Source of the DNA: Chryseobacterium sp. ZHDP1 | GTDB lineage: Bacteria; Bacteroidota; Bacteroidia; Flavobacteriales; Weeksellaceae | Length of the DNA stretch: 64,000 bases | Direction: 5' to 3' | Assembly (NCBI RefSeq): GCF_018603435.1 | Contig: NZ_CP075682.1 | Span: 62,001 to 126,000 of the forward strand | Notes under the pieces: model-generated | What the model saw: the letters and a program-made list of their open reading frames with translations, nothing else | Databases searched by the model: none | What the model was told of the DNA's origin: nothing | Made by a program: the position numbers and the translations under genes | Shown here: positions 9,064 to 18,715 of the stretch, one piece after another | Position numbering within the stretch: the first letter of the stretch is position 1 | How the letters are laid out: each line of letters starts with the position of its first letter

Positions 9064-9516
9064 ATGAAAACACAAAGAATAGGCATCACGTTTTCGTCAT
9101 TCGACCTGCTTCACGCAGGGCATATTAAAATGCTTGAAGAAGCAAAAACCGTATGTGACTACCTTATTGTAGGTTTGCAGATTGATCCCTCTCACGATCG
9201 CCCAACCAAAAATAAACCGACCCAGACCATCGTAGAAAGATATATTCAGTTAAAAGCAGTAAACGCTGTTGATGAGATTATTCCATATTACACAGAGGAA
9301 GATCTTCTGGATATTTTAAAATCTTTTGTAATTGATGTGAGAATTATCGGGGACGATTATTTAGACAGAGATTTCACCGGAAAAAAATACTGTGAAGAAA
9401 AAGGAATTGAGATTTTTTATAACAAAAGAGATCACAGGTTTTCTTCCAGCGATTTAAGAAAAAGAATCTACGAAGCCGAACTCCAGAAACTGGAAAAAGC
9501 AGAAGCTGCAAAATAA
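9064..9516 (+). CDS. cytidylyltransferase-like nucleotidyltransferase (glycerol-3-phosphate type)
   Basis: 150 aa from the ATG at 9064; an upstream in-frame TTG at 9040 is possible but the motif begins right after 9064. HxGH-type signature in SSFDLLHAGHIKML near the N-terminus, a RYIQLKAVNAVDEIIPY segment, and a C-terminal HRFSSSDLRKRI equivalent to the ISSTxIR motif. Family members (TagD-like, glycerol-3-phosphate cytidylyltransferases) form CDP-activated polyols or sugars. The substrate is not certain. Probably in one operon with galE; a terminator follows. Confidence 0.8.
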   Translation: MKTQRIGITFSSFDLLHAGHIKMLEEAKTVCDYLIVGLQIDPSHDRPTKNKPTQTIVERYIQLKAVNAVDEIIPYYTEEDLLDILKSFVIDVRIIGDDYLDRDFTGKKYCEEKGIEIFYNKRDHRFSSSDLRKRIYEAELQKLEKAEAAK

Positions 9517-9545
9517 AAAAATCCCGAATTCAATTTCGGGATTTT
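9517..9545. terminator. bidirectional terminator
   Basis: AAAATCCCGAA / TTTCGGGATTTT stem with a short loop between convergent genes, with an A-tract on the left and a T-tract on the right. Confidence 0.75.
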
Positions 9546-9565
9546 CTGTTTGTATGAAAGGCGGA

Positions 9566-12136
9566 TTACATTGGTCCTCCTTGCTGATCGTCTCCGGTTG
9601 CATTGGAGTTGATGTCTTTTTTACGTTTCGGCTGTTCTACTTTTTCGTTTCCTTGCTTGAATCTGTAGGTCAAAGATAAAGCAAATTGTCTTGGCTGCCA
9701 CTGCATATAAGAGTCTCTTATACTGTTTGCAGTGTATGTTGTAGCCTGCATTGCTCTCGTATTGAAAATATCCTGAATATTGAAAGATATTGTTCCATTA
9801 CCATCCCAAATCGTTTTCGATGCTCCGAAGTTAATGGCATACATGTCTTTTCTGTCCTGATAAGCCGTTTTCTGCCCTCCTCTGTAGAAGCCTTGAATCT
9901 GGAAATTGAAAGTTTTGTCTACTTTAAAAGTTGTGGTAAGTCTTGCTCTTGTAGAAAAACCACTACCGTTAAAATCTGCAACTGCCTGAATAGGATTTCC
10001 GTTTTTGTCGAATGTGTCATACAAGGTGCTGCCTTTGGTATTATATCCGAATAAATCTACATTACCTAAAAATTTAAGCCAGCTCGTTGCGTCCCAGTTA
10101 AAATTCAGATCTAGACCATAACGGTCATCAGATCCCAAATTAATTGGCTTGGTATGAGATTCAATACGTCTTGGTGTAATAAGATTTCCATTTTCATCTT
10201 CTGCAAGTTTATTATAAACTAACATTTTTGTATCATCGGTCTGATGTCTGAAATACAAAGTCGGGTTAATAGTGAATTTCTTTTTAGAAATGCTATAACC
10301 GAACTCGTAAGAATCTACGTAGGAAGGATTCAGATCAATATTTCCGTCAAAAATATTTTGATTATCGCTATAATTTGGATTAGGAATCATAAAGAATGAT
10401 CTCGGACGGTCAATTCTTCTCGCATAATTTAGTAAAAACTGATTGTCTTTAGCAAATTCATAGCTCAAGTAAACACTTGGAAACAGATTATTATAATTCT
10501 TTGTAGTAATTATATCCTTATCCTTAGGAGATAAATTGGCATAATTAATATCGATGTTAGAGAGTTCGTCTCTTAATCCTAACTGATAGCTGAGTTTTCC
10601 GATCTTACTTTTAAACTGCAAATAAAAAGCATTAAATGTTTCCTTATAGGTTGCGTCATAGGTGTAAGGCCTTAAAAATGATAAGGTAGGATTTAAAGCT
10701 GTGCTTTCCTGAACATCATTGCTGTAGTCATTAGAGTTGATGTCTATTCTGTATCCTGCCTCTAATTTAGAATATTCTCCAATCGGCAATTCGTAATCTG
10801 CTTTACCGATTAACGTTTTATTTTTAGTGTTCTGATTTACAATATCCTTAAGACTGAATATTCCATCTCTGGTTTCATCAATATTGGTATCATTAAAAGA
10901 TCTGTTGCTCTGTAAACTTAGTGATACGGATAAATTCTGACCTTTATCATCAAATTTATGATCTAATCCAAAATCTCCCTGAAAAGCAAGATTGTTATTT
11001 GTGCCTAAAGTTCTTCTGTTAGAAGATGAACTTGGATTACTTAAATAAAAATAACTGTAGTCAATATTTCCGTCATTTTCGCTGTCAAAAGTTCTCACCG
11101 TACCGGAGGCGTTAATTGAAGTTTTTGGAGAAATATCGTATACAACTCCTGCCGAAGCATTGTAGTTGTTATTCTTACTGTTTGTTACAGAATTTTGATG
11201 TCTTTCCGTAAAATCGCTTGCTGCAATAGCATTAGAGAAATAATCGTCGCTTCTGTTTGTGTTTTTAGATTCTCTATAACCGCCGCCTCCATTAAGAAAC
11301 CATGAGAAGTTTCCTTTTCTCCAGCTTAAATTGGTATTAAGGTTTGTTTGCGGCAAATATCCAACGGTTCCGGTAACACTTCCGTTGAAGCCTGTTTTCT
11401 TATTTTTCTTAAGGATAATATTCAGAATACCTGCTGTTCCGCTTGCCTCAAATTTTGATGAAGGGTTCGTAATTACTTCAATTTTTTCGATCTGATCTGC
11501 CGGAATACTCTGCAAAGCATTCGCTCCGTCATCAATCCCCAGAAGAGCAGAAGGTTTTCCGTTGATTAAAAATTTTACATTAGAGCTTCCCCTCATAGAA
11601 ACCGTTCCGTCTGTGTCTACAGAAACCGAAGGAACGTTGGAAAGGACGTCCTGAAGATTTCCCCCTTTACTTACAATATCCTGAGACGGATCATACGTTC
11701 TTTTATCCAGTTCCACCTTGTAAGGCTTCGTAGCCTGAGCTGTGATAACAACTCCCTGAATGTCTCCTGTTTTCAGATTCGTAGCACTCTTTTCAGGGTC
11801 GATTGATAAAGCACCAATGTTTCCTGCCGCAGTAATTTGTTTGTTAACTACACTTTTCTGGTAATCGATTGCTTCAATAGTAATATCATAAGCTCCCGGT
11901 GCAAGATCAAGCTTGTACTGACCTTTTTCGTCGGTAAGCGTAGCATCACTGAACTGTTTGTTTGCCTTGTTACTGAAGGTAACAGAAGCGTAAGGAACGG
12001 GCTGGTTATTCTTGCTGACAACCGACCCGGAAATACCGACCTTCTCCTGTGCAAAAGCCAATGCTGCTGCCGAAAGTACAAAAGTAAGCCCTAAGGTTTT
12101 CTTTGTAAAAATGTTAATGATTTCCGTCTGATTCAT
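9566..12136 (-). CDS. TonB-dependent receptor, outer membrane beta-barrel family
   Basis: 856 aa. Signal peptide within residues 1-30, then a CarboxypepD_reg-like domain (about 31-110), a plug domain with MRGSSNVKFLINGKPS and IEKIEVITNPSSKFEASG (about 130-245), and a long beta-barrel rich in aromatic/Asn strands ending QFALSLTYRFK, followed by a polar Lys/Gln tail. This layout fits the OMP_b-brl_3 group of TonB-linked proteins rather than SusC. The substrate (peptide, siderophore or other) cannot be inferred. No SusD partner next to it. Confidence 0.88.
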   Translation of the reverse strand: MNQTEIINIFTKKTLGLTFVLSAAALAFAQEKVGISGSVVSKNNQPVPYASVTFSNKANKQFSDATLTDEKGQYKLDLAPGAYDITIEAIDYQKSVVNKQITAAGNIGALSIDPEKSATNLKTGDIQGVVITAQATKPYKVELDKRTYDPSQDIVSKGGNLQDVLSNVPSVSVDTDGTVSMRGSSNVKFLINGKPSALLGIDDGANALQSIPADQIEKIEVITNPSSKFEASGTAGILNIILKKNKKTGFNGSVTGTVGYLPQTNLNTNLSWRKGNFSWFLNGGGGYRESKNTNRSDDYFSNAIAASDFTERHQNSVTNSKNNNYNASAGVVYDISPKTSINASGTVRTFDSENDGNIDYSYFYLSNPSSSSNRRTLGTNNNLAFQGDFGLDHKFDDKGQNLSVSLSLQSNRSFNDTNIDETRDGIFSLKDIVNQNTKNKTLIGKADYELPIGEYSKLEAGYRIDINSNDYSNDVQESTALNPTLSFLRPYTYDATYKETFNAFYLQFKSKIGKLSYQLGLRDELSNIDINYANLSPKDKDIITTKNYNNLFPSVYLSYEFAKDNQFLLNYARRIDRPRSFFMIPNPNYSDNQNIFDGNIDLNPSYVDSYEFGYSISKKKFTINPTLYFRHQTDDTKMLVYNKLAEDENGNLITPRRIESHTKPINLGSDDRYGLDLNFNWDATSWLKFLGNVDLFGYNTKGSTLYDTFDKNGNPIQAVADFNGSGFSTRARLTTTFKVDKTFNFQIQGFYRGGQKTAYQDRKDMYAINFGASKTIWDGNGTISFNIQDIFNTRAMQATTYTANSIRDSYMQWQPRQFALSLTYRFKQGNEKVEQPKRKKDINSNATGDDQQGGPM

Positions 12137-12303
12137 AAGGTATTTTTTGTGTAAAATCGTAAAAGATTTTGCCTAATATTATGAAATTGTTAATCTGTTT
12201 AAATTTCAGAATATTAAGTTTAATTTATTATTTGTAAGGTATATGTCGGACTAAAAAGCCAAATGTTAGTTATAGAATTGTTAAAAAAAAGTTAATATGA
12301 TTA

Positions 12304-13329
12304 TTATTTTATATTTTTTGAATTCAGCCAGTCCTGATAAGCTTTAGCATTAACTGCGTGTTCTTCTGCATTTGCTGTAAATTTGTGGTATCCGAATCTC
12401 GTAGGATCAGCACACATAAAAATATAATCGTTCTTTTCTGCATTCAGCACGGCATCCACAGAATTTTTATCTACTACACAAATAGGTCCCGGAGGAATTC
12501 CTTTATTAGCATACGTGTTGTATGGCGATGGAGTAGAAAGATGCTTATAAAAAACCCTTTTGATCTGCTCCTTAAAATTTGTCTGTTTATTGATTGCATA
12601 AATTACTGTGGGATCAGACTGAAGCTTCATCCCTTTTTTATAGCGGTTAAGATATAATCCTGCAATCGTTTTCTGTTCGTCCTTTTTTCCTCCCGATTCC
12701 TTGTATACAATAGAAGCCAAAGCATAAATCTGGTCTCTCGTTAAACCGGATTGCTGTTCTTTAGACTTTCTTTCGCTGTTCCAGAATTCATTGTACTGAT
12801 CATCAAATTTTTTGAAAAATTCTTTCGGAGTTACAGTCCAGAAAAAATTGTACGTATCTATAAAGAAATACTTTTTTAAATCTTCCGCATTGTTATATCC
12901 TTTTTCGGCAGCAATTGAATTGAATTCATTCACAAATTGTAAAGAATCAAGTTCTGTTTTTTTGGTTACTTTTCCAATCATCTGATAAACATCCCCAAAA
13001 TCACCAATTCTGAAACTGTTTTCACTCTGATTTCCTGCTTTAATCATATTAACCAGATTCGCATTTCCCAGACCTTTCTGAAAATGATAACGTCCCGGTT
13101 TGAAATACTTGTCGAGATCCTTTTCTTTCGCAACGGCTTCAAAAGCTTCTTTATTATCGACATATTTCGCCGCAGAATCAAGGATTTGTTTAAAATTTGC
13201 CTGATGAGGAATCAAAACATATCCGTCTTTTTCTATGTTATTACCGTAATATTTTCTATAAAATTTAAATCCAAAAAATCCTCCTGCTACAAAAACAAGC
13301 AGGATGATGATAAGAATAGCTTTCTTCAT
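12304..13329 (-). CDS. mltG: endolytic murein transglycosylase MltG
   Basis: 341 aa. One N-terminal membrane anchor (residues 4-22), then a LysM-like/YceG region and the catalytic domain with the predicted catalytic Glu211 in ALASIVYKESGG, and LYLNRYKKGMKLQSDPTVIY. Family members cut nascent glycan strands next to the membrane and set glycan length. The 28-nt gap after dapF suggests co-transcription of two cell-wall genes. Confidence 0.92.
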   Translation of the reverse strand: MKKAILIIILLVFVAGGFFGFKFYRKYYGNNIEKDGYVLIPHQANFKQILDSAAKYVDNKEAFEAVAKEKDLDKYFKPGRYHFQKGLGNANLVNMIKAGNQSENSFRIGDFGDVYQMIGKVTKKTELDSLQFVNEFNSIAAEKGYNNAEDLKKYFFIDTYNFFWTVTPKEFFKKFDDQYNEFWNSERKSKEQQSGLTRDQIYALASIVYKESGGKKDEQKTIAGLYLNRYKKGMKLQSDPTVIYAINKQTNFKEQIKRVFYKHLSTPSPYNTYANKGIPPGPICVVDKNSVDAVLNAEKNDYIFMCADPTRFGYHKFTANAEEHAVNAKAYQDWLNSKNIK

Positions 13330-13357
13330 TTAAATGGTGATTAAAAGTTTTATTTTT

Positions 13358-14125
13358 TTAAATAAGGTCTATTTTACCTCTAAAAACCTGCTTTGCAGGA
13401 CCTTCGAGCCAGATGTTCTGAAAAGTGTCTCCGTTTTTTTCAGCATATACTTTCAGATTTCCGCCCAAAGTTTTAACTTTTACAGAGATTAGATGGTTAT
13501 TTTGAAGAAAAGTTAAAGCCGAAGCCGTAACTCCCGTTCCGCAACTGTAGGTTTCATCCTCAACCCCTCGTTCATAGGTTCTTACAAAAATCTCATCATC
13601 AGAAATTTTTTCCATAAAATTCACGTTGATGCCTTTTTCCTTATAATTTTCAGAATTTCTGATGCCGTTTCCTTCTGCAAAAACGTTGTAATTAACGATA
13701 TCTTCTACATATTTCACATAGTGTGGCGAACCAGTATCCATCACCGTATCCTCTCCGTCATTGGAAATGGTAGTAACATCGCTCATTTTTAATTTTACGA
13801 TTCCGTTGTGGATTTCGGCAATATGTTCTCCGTCAATAGCCGTGAATTTACAACTGCCTTCAAAAATATCAAGGAAAAAAGCAAAAGCTACAGAACATCT
13901 CGCTCCGTTTCCGCAAAAGCTCTTAGAACCGTCTGAGTTGTAATAATCAACTTCAAAATCATATCCTTTCGCTGTGTTTATTTTGATAAGTCCGTCTGCA
14001 CCGATCCCGAAACGGCGGTCACAAAGCTTCTGAATATTTTCAATGGAAAGATCATCCCATTCTCCGGAACGATTGTCTATCATTACAAAATCGTTTCCTG
14101 TACCCTGATATTTATAAAATTCCAT
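13358..14125 (-). CDS. dapF: diaminopimelate epimerase
   Basis: 255 aa. Converts LL- to meso-diaminopimelate for lysine and peptidoglycan synthesis; cytoplasmic. The two catalytic cysteines are present: Cys71 in SFCGNGARC and Cys195 in YSCGTGVTASAL. The N-terminal YQGTGNDFVMIDNR is the family signature. Slightly shorter than the E. coli enzyme, as usual in Bacteroidota. Followed closely by mltG. Confidence 0.95.
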   Translation of the reverse strand: MEFYKYQGTGNDFVMIDNRSGEWDDLSIENIQKLCDRRFGIGADGLIKINTAKGYDFEVDYYNSDGSKSFCGNGARCSVAFAFFLDIFEGSCKFTAIDGEHIAEIHNGIVKLKMSDVTTISNDGEDTVMDTGSPHYVKYVEDIVNYNVFAEGNGIRNSENYKEKGINVNFMEKISDDEIFVRTYERGVEDETYSCGTGVTASALTFLQNNHLISVKVKTLGGNLKVYAEKNGDTFQNIWLEGPAKQVFRGKIDLI

Positions 14126-14233
14126 ATTTATTTCTTAATAGAATGTTTGTTTTAAAAATTGAAACTGCAAAATTACTATAATTAAAACGAAAACGAACAG
14201 TGTTAGCTGTCCGTTTCCTTATTTATAATGGTT

Positions 14234-14860
14234 TTATCTGAATCCGCCTCCGCTTCTCGTTGGCTGAGGAGAAGTTTGCTGCGGTTGAGGAGTCGAAGTT
14301 CCCGAACTGTTTCTGAATCCTCCGCTGTTTGAATTCATATTGCTTCCGGAATTATTTCTGAACCCGCTGTTTGAATTACCGTTACCGGAATTGTTTCTGA
14401 ATCCGCCGTTATTCTGAGGCTGTGGCGATACCGTATTCTGTTGTTGATTTCTGAATCCGTTATTCGGTCTCTGGTTCGTGTTTTGTCCGTTGTTCGGTCT
14501 GAAGCTTCCGTTTGAAGTTCCGTCATTTACACCGCCTCTGAAGCCATTGTTTGGTCTTGCGGAAGTCGTTCCGTTTGATCCTGATCTTCTTTCAACATAA
14601 ACTTTTCTTCTGGAATTATTATAGTTCTGGTAATAATACGGCATCCCGTTATCATAATAATATGTGTAGTCGTTTCTGTAATAATATCCGTCATTTCCCC
14701 AATATCCGCCGTTTCCGTAATATCCCTGAGGCGCATAGTAATATCCGTTATCATAATAAGGATCTCCATAATTGTTGGCATATGGATCCGAATATATCGC
14801 ACAAGAGGTTAAACTTGCCATTGTAATTAAGCTGAACGCTATTTTAAATAAATTTTTCAT
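14234..14860 (-). CDS. low-complexity lipoprotein, Tyr/Asn/Gly-rich
   Basis: 208 aa. Signal peptide with lipobox LTSC (Cys at about residue 20), so a predicted lipoprotein. Residues 25-85 are extremely rich in Tyr, Asn, Gly and Asp. From about 95 to the end, GGFRNNSG-type repeats alternate with Gln/Pro stretches. No enzymatic motif. It starts 4 nt after the pnuC stop, so it is probably translationally coupled. Low-complexity surface lipoproteins of this sort are common in Chryseobacterium; function unknown. Confidence 0.7.
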   Translation of the reverse strand: MKNLFKIAFSLITMASLTSCAIYSDPYANNYGDPYYDNGYYYAPQGYYGNGGYWGNDGYYYRNDYTYYYDNGMPYYYQNYNNSRRKVYVERRSGSNGTTSARPNNGFRGGVNDGTSNGSFRPNNGQNTNQRPNNGFRNQQQNTVSPQPQNNGGFRNNSGNGNSNSGFRNNSGSNMNSNSGGFRNSSGTSTPQPQQTSPQPTRSGGGFR

Positions 14861-14864
14861 GTTT

Positions 14865-15536
14865 TTAATTGTACTTTTTTTCTTTATAACTTTTTTTCCA
14901 ACTGGCGTATCCCTGGATCGCCATAATAGTAAATACCAAATATTGAACCGAAGTGATTCCGAGTTCCTTATAAATCATCATCGGAATGCAGATAAAGTCT
15001 CCGATGATCCAGAAAATCCAGTTCTCTATGCGTCTTTTCGCCATAAACCACATCCCCACAAGAAAAATAGAAGTTGTAATGACATCCAGCCAGTTTCCCC
15101 AGTCTAAATGATACAAACCTAAATCTACACCTTTCATAGAAAAATGATTATCAATATAAGGTTTGAAATAGTATACTACAGTTACCAGAACCAAGCTTAA
15201 TACAAAAAGTAAAATTCCGTACAGCCATTCTTTTTTGGATGCCCAGCTTACTTCCACATGAACATGATCCTGCGAACTTTTTCCCCAAAGAATCCATCCG
15301 TAAATGCTCATTATGGTGTAATAAACATTAATCATACAGTCTCCGAGCAACCCGAAATTGAAAAGAATATACACATAAATTAAAGTTGAAACAATTCCTG
15401 TAGGATAAACCCAGATATTTTTTTTTATGGAAAAATAAACACTTAAAATTCCGAATACCGTAGCGGATGCTTCCAGCAGAATCTGCGTGGCAGAGTAGGT
15501 TTCATAGGGTTTTAAGAAAAGATCGTATACATTCAT
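14865..15536 (-). CDS. pnuC: nicotinamide riboside/mononucleotide transporter PnuC
   Basis: 223 aa with about seven hydrophobic segments. The family is recognised from VFGILSVYFSIKKNIWVYPTG near the N-terminus and from W-rich WILWGK, YHLDWGNWLDVITTSIFLVGMW and WIFWIIGDFICIP segments. It facilitates uptake of NAD precursors (or a thiamin analogue in PnuT relatives). No TPP or NAD riboswitch was recognised upstream, so the NAD-precursor role is preferred. Confidence 0.87.
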   Translation of the reverse strand: MNVYDLFLKPYETYSATQILLEASATVFGILSVYFSIKKNIWVYPTGIVSTLIYVYILFNFGLLGDCMINVYYTIMSIYGWILWGKSSQDHVHVEVSWASKKEWLYGILLFVLSLVLVTVVYYFKPYIDNHFSMKGVDLGLYHLDWGNWLDVITTSIFLVGMWFMAKRRIENWIFWIIGDFICIPMMIYKELGITSVQYLVFTIMAIQGYASWKKSYKEKKYN

Positions 15537-15701
15537 GCGGTCAAAAATAAGTAAAAAAACACTTACTTTGCAATGATTTAAATATTATGAAAATCAGAAT
15601 TTTAAGTTTCAGAATATAAAATTAACACGGAAAAATTATTAATAAACGTTAATGTTTCTAAATTTTTTATATTTTCGTAAATCTTTAATAAATAATAAAA
15701 T

Positions 15702-17219
15702 ATGTCTAAAATTTGGACCAAAAAACCGATGAGTGCTTTCGAAAATGATATGAAAAGCAGTCAGCTCAAAAGAGTACTCGGTAAATGGAGTCTTACAGCT
15801 ATCGGAATCGGGGCTATTATTGGTGGAGGAATTTTCGTACTTACAGGAACCGGAGCGTATTATCATGCCGGACCTGCATTGGCTCTTTCCTTCATTATTG
15901 CCGGAATTGCTTGTGTATTTGCAGCATTGTGTTACTCAGAATTTGCATCTATCCTGCCTGTTGAAGGTTCAGCGTATGCCTATGCGTACGGAACTGTGGG
16001 AGAAATATTTGCATGGATCATCGGTTGGGGGCTCATCCTTGAGTATGCGATGGGATCTATGACAGTAGCCGTTTCCTGGTCGGGATATTTTAATAAGTTG
16101 TTAAAAATGTTCGGTCTTCATCTTCCGGATTATCTTACTTCAGATCCTGCAAGTTATACTGGAGAAGGTTTTTCGATGAATTTACCGGCTTTTCTTATCG
16201 TAATTTTTGTAATTTCTATTCTTATCAAAGGAACTAAAGAAGCTGCAAAAGCGAACAATCTTATCGTAATCATGAAGGTTTCTGCGGTTCTTTTTGTCAT
16301 TATTGCAGGAGCATTCTTCATTAATGCAGATAACTGGGATCCTTTCATTCCTGCTGCTAAAATGGTTCACGAAGGTGAAAATGTAAAGGAAGCGTATGGT
16401 ATTCAGGGAGTTATTTCCGGAGCGGCGGCAATTTTCTTTGCGTATGTAGGTTTCGATGCCGTTTCTACACAGGCGGGAGAAGCGATCAATCCGAAAAAAG
16501 ATGTTCCGTTTGCGATCATTGTTTCACTTTTGGTTTGTACAGGATTATATATTTTGGTATCTCTTGTTTTAACAGGAATGATGCACTATTCAGACTTTGA
16601 TCCTCATGGAAATTATCCGGATGCAATTAAAGCACCTGTAGCGTATGCATTTGAAATCGCAGGACAGGGTTGGGCTGGATACATCATCACGATTGCAGCA
16701 ACTGTAGGTTTAATTTCCGTATTGATGGTAATGATTATGGGACAATCCAGAATTTTCTTAGGAATGTCTAAAGATGGTCTTATCCCTAAAATGTTCAGCG
16801 ATGTTCATCCGGTAAGAAAAACACCGGCTAAAAGTTTAATGCTTTTAGGAATCATCATTGCTACCGTAGCAGCATTTACACCAATTAGTAAACTGGCAGA
16901 TATGACGAGTTTCGGTACTTTATTCGCATTTACAATGGTTTGCGTAGCGGTTTGGATCTTAAGAAAAAAAGAACCGAATATGCCAAGAACATTTAAAGTT
17001 CCTGCACTTCCTATAATCGCAACATTAGGAATCTGCATCAACCTTTATCTGATCTGGAACTTAAGCCACGAAGCAAAATACCTTTCTATGGGTTGGTTAG
17101 CGCTTGGTGTAGTCATTTACTTTACCTATAGTTTAAGAAACAGTAAACTTCACAAAGTGGGTTATGGCGAAACGTTCAAAGCAGAGCAGGAGCCGTTAGA
17201 AAAACCTGATTTAGATTAA
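15702..17219 (+). CDS. APC-family amino acid permease
   Basis: 505 aa, about 12-13 membrane segments. The first transmembrane helix carries the substrate-binding GAIIGGGIFVLTG motif of the amino acid-polyamine-organocation family. The overall layout fits the cationic amino acid transporter (YhdG/CAT-like) branch. Expected to import an amino acid with protons or by exchange. Stands alone; a perfect-palindrome terminator follows 22 nt after the stop. Confidence 0.88.
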   Translation: MSKIWTKKPMSAFENDMKSSQLKRVLGKWSLTAIGIGAIIGGGIFVLTGTGAYYHAGPALALSFIIAGIACVFAALCYSEFASILPVEGSAYAYAYGTVGEIFAWIIGWGLILEYAMGSMTVAVSWSGYFNKLLKMFGLHLPDYLTSDPASYTGEGFSMNLPAFLIVIFVISILIKGTKEAAKANNLIVIMKVSAVLFVIIAGAFFINADNWDPFIPAAKMVHEGENVKEAYGIQGVISGAAAIFFAYVGFDAVSTQAGEAINPKKDVPFAIIVSLLVCTGLYILVSLVLTGMMHYSDFDPHGNYPDAIKAPVAYAFEIAGQGWAGYIITIAATVGLISVLMVMIMGQSRIFLGMSKDGLIPKMFSDVHPVRKTPAKSLMLLGIIIATVAAFTPISKLADMTSFGTLFAFTMVCVAVWILRKKEPNMPRTFKVPALPIIATLGICINLYLIWNLSHEAKYLSMGWLALGVVIYFTYSLRNSKLHKVGYGETFKAEQEPLEKPDLD

Positions 17220-17240
17220 AATTTTATAAATAGATCAAAT

Positions 17241-17266
17241 AAAATCCACAGAATTCTGTGGATTTT
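17241..17266 (+). terminator. terminator after APC permease
   Basis: A 26-nt perfect palindrome (AAAATCCACAGAA and its complement) followed by a T-rich stretch. As a hairpin its arms would be about 11 bp. Confidence 0.7.
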
Positions 17267-17280
17267 TTATTTTTGTGAAT

Positions 17281-18294
17281 ATGAAAAAGCTTTTACCATT
17301 TTTACTGTCATTCTCCGGGATTTTTACATTTTCTCAACAGATCGAAAGTTCAAAGATTATTTTAAACGATAAAATCAGCATCAGAGCTATTGAAATCTAC
17401 GATAACAAAGTCTGGTATAGCGGAACGGACTCCAAATTTGGTTTTGTTGATTTAAAGAATTCAAAAAATCAAAAACAGATCAGGCTGTCTGAAAAGAAAT
17501 TACAGTTTAGAACATTGGGACAGGATAAAAAATCGTTTTATGCCATTAATATTGAAAGTCCTGCTGAATTTTTTAAGATTGATAAAAAAAGCTTGAAATA
17601 TGAAGTGGTTTTTAGAGATACTGTGAAAACGGCTTTTTATGATGCGCTTCATTTTGTGAATGATAAACTGGCTTATACCTTCAGTGATGCAGATAAGGAC
17701 AGTAAATTAAAACTTGCCAAATTTGATAACGGAAAGTGGGCTATGCTTAAAAATGATGTTGTATTAAATGAAGGAGAAGCAGCTTTTGCGGCGAGCAATA
17801 CCAATATTTCATCCACCAAAAATTATTTATGGATTGCGACAGGAGGAAAAGCTTCAAGAATTTTAAAATTTAATTTTAAGAATAATCAGTTTAAAATTTT
17901 TAATACTCCCATTATTCAGGGAGAATCTTCTCAGGGAATCTACTCCATCGATTTCTTAGACGATACATTCGGGATCGCGGTTGGCGGAGATTACAAAAAA
18001 CAGGAAGCCAATATCAACAATATCGCCACAACCAATGACGGCGGCGAAACATGGCAAATTCAGGCTTCCGGACAAAATGCAGGATACACAACCTGTGTGA
18101 AGATAAAACCAAATTCCAAAGGAAAAGAGATTATTTCTGTGGGAGATCAACATATCAGTTATTCTTCTGATTTCGGAAAAACGTGGAAGAAAATTTCGGA
18201 GGAGAAAGGTTTTTTTGTTTGTCAGTGGATCAATGAAAGTACTGTTGTTTTTGCAGGAAATGGTAAAATTTCTGTCATGAAATTGAAATTCTGA
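17281..18294 (+). CDS. BNR/YCF48-like beta-propeller secreted protein
   Basis: 337 aa from ATG 17281; a GTG two codons upstream is in frame but less likely. Signal peptide at residues 1-17 (LPFLLSFSGIFTFSQQ). Two Asp-box (BNR) motifs are seen: TNDGGETWQI and SSDFGKTWKKI, typical of six- or seven-bladed propellers related to YCF48/Hcf136. Such proteins are often called oxidoreductase in Flavobacteria without biochemical proof. Periplasmic or exported; function not known. Confidence 0.7.
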   Translation: MKKLLPFLLSFSGIFTFSQQIESSKIILNDKISIRAIEIYDNKVWYSGTDSKFGFVDLKNSKNQKQIRLSEKKLQFRTLGQDKKSFYAINIESPAEFFKIDKKSLKYEVVFRDTVKTAFYDALHFVNDKLAYTFSDADKDSKLKLAKFDNGKWAMLKNDVVLNEGEAAFAASNTNISSTKNYLWIATGGKASRILKFNFKNNQFKIFNTPIIQGESSQGIYSIDFLDDTFGIAVGGDYKKQEANINNIATTNDGGETWQIQASGQNAGYTTCVKIKPNSKGKEIISVGDQHISYSSDFGKTWKKISEEKGFFVCQWINESTVVFAGNGKISVMKLKF

Positions 18295-18371
18295 ATCTAA
18301 AGAATAGAATTTAACTTCAGAAATTCCAAAAACGATTATTTTTTTGAACTTATCTTTGATGTTTTTATATG

Positions 18372-18576
18372 GAGTCTGTTTAAACTTTTTATTTAACCGC
18401 AAAAGATATAAAAGATAACTAAACTTTTATTTAAAGCTGACAATTATAAATGAAAAAGTTCACAATAGTTTTTAAAATCTTTGATTTTTATTCTTTTGAG
18501 CACTTTGAATATTCTGATTATGCAGTATGATGTCTTTTGCCACTTTTGTGGTTAATTCCGAAATTAGATTAAACAT
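18372..18576. repeat. AT-rich dispersed repeat, copy 1
   Basis: Lies in the 421-bp gene-free stretch 18295-18715. Contains GAGTCTGTTTAAA, GATTTTTATTCTTTTGAGC and TGTCTTTTGCCACTTTTG, shared with 37471-37595 and more loosely with 28361-28530. Imperfect terminal inverted repeats are seen: AACCGCAAAAGATATAAAAG on the left and the complement of CTTTTGCCACTTTTGTGGTT on the right. No ORF of its own. Confidence 0.55.
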
Positions 18577-18661
18577 ATTTAAATTCTGAATATTTAGACT
18601 CATTATAAATTTCATAAAAACGACTAATATATTTCATGATACAAAATTCATCAGATATAGT

Positions 18662-18669
18662 TAATTTTG
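18662..18669 (+). promoter_or_regulatory. promoter -7 box of hemN
   Basis: TAATTTTG fits TAnnTTTG, 46 nt before the hemN ATG. No convincing TTTG was found at the -33 distance. Confidence 0.4.
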
Positions 18670-18715
18670 CATTGTGAGACCAGATATTGGTTCACCTTAA
18701 AATTGTAAACAGAAA

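Noticed and set aside
14335..14802. Overlapping frames in the Asn/Gly-rich lipoprotein
   Set aside because: Low-complexity codons leave several frames open; only the frame with signal peptide and lipobox is credible.
15537..15701. NAD or TPP riboswitch upstream of pnuC
   Set aside because: No conserved riboswitch core was recognised in the short AT-rich region.
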